Assembly (NCBI GenBank): GCA_020747065.1
Contig: JAGMVK010000031.1
Coordinates: 1-64,000 of the forward strand
Reading direction: 5' to 3'
Source of the DNA: Cadophora sp. MPI-SDFR-AT-0126
Taxonomy: Eukaryota; Ascomycota; Leotiomycetes; Helotiales; Ploettnerulaceae
DNA: 64,000 nt
Of this stretch, positions 60,701-64,000 are shown in pieces. The translations under genes and the position numbers were made by a program. Position 1 is the stretch's first letter. Each line of letters begins with the position of its first letter. The notes beneath the pieces are model-generated. The model saw only the letters and a program-made list of their open reading frames with translations. It made no database searches and was not told where the DNA came from.

Positions 60701-63700
60701 AGTACTAATAGTATAATCTAAAGAATCTATTTTTATATATATTTCCTTATTAAAAGTAAAAGTAGTTAGTATTAGTTCCTTAATAAAAGTAGTCTTAAGT
60801 GCCTTAAAAGTAGCTTAAGCTTTATTAGACTAATAGAACTCCTTATCCTTATAAGTTAGCTTTATAAGTAGCTTAGCGATCTTTAAGTAGTCTTTAATAA
60901 ATCACTTATAGAAATTAGTAAACTTAAGAAAAAATTATATTTCTTTAATATTTATAAGTCTACTTTACTCTTAATTACTTTAATCTTTTTAAGATTTATA
61001 GCTAACTTAGTAGTAGTAATTATATAACTAAGAAAAGAACTTTATTTATATACTAGTTATATTTCTTTAGTTTAAGAGTATATATATAGTTTCTAATTAT
61101 TTAAGGATAGCTATTATATCTTTCTTATATTATTCTTTATTTTTAAAGTAAATAAGTATATTATCTAAGTAGTATATATAAGTTATATCTAAATATAGCT
61201 ATAAAATATTATTAATTAAATACTAAAATATAGCTAGTATATTAGTTAAGCTAAAGAGTATAATTATATACTTATAATATTTGAAATATATATAAAATAC
61301 TATTTTCTTTTCTTTACTCTTAGCTATTTTAATAAGGTTATATATACTTCTTAAGTTAAGCTAAGTAAAGATCTTAGCTCTTATAAGTCTATCTTATAGC
61401 TCCTTAGCTAATAGTAATATATAATAATCCTTTTTCGTAGTATTATTTAATTAATAATAGTTAATATATATCTATTATCTTTTATTCTTTTTCTTAGCGA
61501 AAAGAATATTACTCTCTTATAAGGATTTAGACTCTCTAATAAATCCTTTTACTAGGTTTTTATTAATATATTACTTAATTATTATTAAGTCTATTATTAA
61601 ATATTCCTTTAATAATTAGAATATTAGTTTAGTACTTAGTTCTAACTTAATCTTATAATTATAGTCTTAGTATTTAAGTAAAGCTTTAATACTTTATTCT
61701 TCTTTAAATAGTACTATAAACTTATAGTATACTAATAGTATATATTTTATTAATAAACTTATACTTTAATATCTGAGCTCTTTTTTAAAAGTAGTGCTAA
61801 TCTCTTAAATACTTATTACTTCTATCCTTAGTAAGAAGTATTTATTTTAATAATAATTAAATTCTAACTTACTTATTATCTAATTAATAATAAAGTTATA
61901 TTTCTTTATCTAAAGTAGCTTTAAGATAATATTATATTTCTTAATCTATATAATATTAAATTAGATAATTTTAAAGTACTTAGTAATACTTATATATAAT
62001 AGTATAATAGCTATATTAATTAATCTATTATTTATAGCTTTATTATTAGCTAGTATTAAGTAATATTAGTTAGCTTTAACTATAGTTAATAAGAAATACT
62101 AGAGTATAATAATAAGAGATATAAAGTTCCTTGATATTCTAAAGTCTATTATTACTTATAGTTTTACTTCTTTAATTCTTACTTTTATTATAAGATATTA
62201 TTCTCTAGTAATAGTAAACTATTAGCTTAAGAAATATTTAATATAATATTTTTTAGTTAAAATATCTTACTAGATTTTAGAAGTCTAGTTAATAATTATT
62301 ACTTCGAATATATATCCTTAGCTAAGTTCTCGGAATATAATTAAGTTTTAAGCCTTATAATAAACTTATAAGTTATCTTTAACTTCTACTTATATTTTTT
62401 AGTTAGTTCTCTTAGCTAGTATCTCTTAGACTTCTTCTAGCTATAAGAGCTTACTAGTATTAAAGATTAATACTTAATGTTAAAGTAAGAATTATATATA
62501 TACTTTATCTTTATTAATCTTTCTTTAACTAATCTTTTAATAGTCTTAATAGATTACTTTATAGATATTTACTTACTAGAGTTCCTTTAAGTTAATTATA
62601 CTAAGTTTCTTAATAATCTTTATAATACTAATTTAAGTTTAGTAATAAGTATTATAAGTTAAGTTATAGAAGCTCTTCTTTTATTAGAATATTTCCTACT
62701 ACTCTCTAACTTTAAGGCTCTCCTAAAGTAATTATAGTAGTCTTAGCGTAAGTATCTATAAGAGAAATTACACTCTTTCTTAGCTATTTAACCTTAAGTC
62801 CTCTTTATTATCTTTCTTATAATCTATTATTATGAGTTCTTCTGAAGCTTATATAAGTTTAAAGAGCTCTATTATATACTCTTAAATATAATTATCTTTA
62901 GATAAACTTTACTTACTATTATCTTTAGTCTCTTTAAACTAAGTATAGATATAGTACTTTTTAAGCTTATTTACAATTATATATTAATATACAATAATAA
63001 GTTACTTAACTAAGCTATTATACTTATTATACTTTATAATACTAGTATATTTCTTATTTAACTACTACCTCTTTTATTAATAACAGCTAGCTATACAGCT
63101 TAGTAGACTATATTTAAAATTTAGCTTCTTTTCCTACTATTTATTTATAACTTTCTTAAAGAGCTTACTATTATATAGCTTCTTTTTATTACGTTTATAA
63201 AAAGTTATATCTAGCTTTATTTTATAGGAGTAAAAGAGTTTCTTATTACTATACTTTTAGTATATATACTTCTTTATATAATACTAGTCCTTTCTTTTTA
63301 AGATATACTTATAATTATAGTTATTAATCTTAATAGCTATCTTAATAAGCTCTTATAAATTATCTAAAGTATTAGACTTTATAACTTTATCTTTTACTTT
63401 ATCTTTTAGTCTCTTATAATATTAGGCCTTAAGTACCTTATTATTCTAGTTAGTTTAATTAGTAATTACTAGAAAGTAACTATATAAGAGATAATAGATC
63501 TTATTACTTAAGGTTCTAGATATTATACTTAATTATATATTCTTAGTTAATATTACTAAAGACTCTATTAATATAGTCTTTAAACTTCTTAAAAGTAAGA
63601 AAGATCTTTTAAGACTCTTTAGTTATATAATTAAAGACTTTTCTTTCTATAATCTAATTCCTAATATAATTACTTAGAAAAGTCTTAATCTAGCTAAACA

Positions 63701-64000
63701 CTTATTTATAGAAGAATAATATAGTTTATAAAACTTAATTAATCTCTATAGTAAACTAGTAGCTATAAACTTAATATAAAGCTTAACTTAAGTAAAGTAA
63801 GCTTAAAGCTTAATATAATCCTCTTAGTAAAAGTTAAGTTAAGTTATCTTTAAGATAAGCTTTAGATTAATAATAATAAGTTTAGTTACTTTAGCCTTAG
63901 ATATTATATTTAATAAAGAGGATCCTTTAATAAAGGATATATTATCTATATAAGTTAGTACTTCTAATAAGAAAGTACTTAAAGTATAATAGTCTAGTAT
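57790..64000 (-). mobile_element. Ty3/Gypsy chromovirus E, 3' part (RIPed), runs off the window
   Basis: The left end, about 57790-58215, is an LTR related in layout to those of A and B (GTTAAGTATAAAGC, AGATCT-rich inverted stretch, ending TATTTATAATACTATC next to a purine tract on the - strand). Leftmost limit approximate. Coding on the - strand: a chromodomain-like segment near 59000-58920 (YLIKWKKY), integrase around 60400-59300, RNase H near 60700-60500 and reverse transcriptase near 61560-61000 with ILFAKKKNKR and YINYYQLNNTTK (V/D-YRQLN block). Gag and protease should lie in 62000-64000; no limits can be given. The 5' LTR is outside the window. Confidence 0.8.

Overview
The window is a stretch of a filamentous ascomycete (Pezizomycotina) chromosome with a sharply two-part composition. 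The kingdom and group follow from short GT-AG introns (45-77 nt) with CTAAC/CTGAC-like branch sites, a HET-domain incompatibility gene, NmrA and SDR genes of fungal type, and above all the signature of repeat-induced point mutation (RIP). About three quarters of the window is AT-rich DNA that is dominated by TA steps and poor in CA/TG. In it the frames of retrotransposon proteins can still be read, broken mainly where TGG, CAG or CAA codons have become TAG, TGA or TAA. No long ORF survives there.

Layout. 1-12930: a Ty3/Gypsy chromovirus (A, + strand, 5' part outside the window) split by a second, complete chromovirus (B, - strand, 2243-10333) with a 5-bp target duplication. B itself carries a Tc1-type DNA transposon (8496-9836). 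12931-about 15900: the 3' half of a Ty1/Copia element. 15900-18332: unclassified RIPed DNA with an 18-bp coding-like repeat. 18333-30080: a large (11.7 kb) LTR element of Gypsy type on the - strand. 30081-43100: a gene island of normal composition. 43140-45407: a foldback repeat and a RIPed piggyBac-like transposon containing a perfect 64-bp-armed palindrome. 45408-48492: a 3.1-kb island holding one HET gene. 48493-57785: a second piggyBac-like copy in opposite orientation, split by a complete chromovirus (D, 48864-57055, TSD AATAC). 57790-64000: a further chromovirus (E, - strand) running off the end.

The gene island holds a secreted cysteine-rich protein with a probable GPI anchor, convergent with a four-exon gene for an 839-aa membrane protein with a large extracellular part. 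A dead Tc1-like element sits in the upstream region of the latter. Next come a decayed MFS drug-transporter pseudogene, a classical SDR, an NmrA-like Rossmann protein and a zinc-independent MDR reductase. A shared palindromic motif (TTCGGCCGAAGC...) lies upstream of the SDR and again in the divergent promoter of the NmrA and MDR genes. Three redox genes beside a dead exporter look like a small, possibly decaying, metabolic cluster; that is inference.

Exon structures given here were derived by hand from splice signals, frame continuity and family resemblance. Retroelement limits given to the base come from LTR and target-duplication alignment; those marked approximate do not. The most unusual features are the perfect palindrome at 45114-45255, the HET island between inverted piggyBac ends with a homopolymer frameshift in the HET gene, and two near-identical duplications that seem to postdate RIP.
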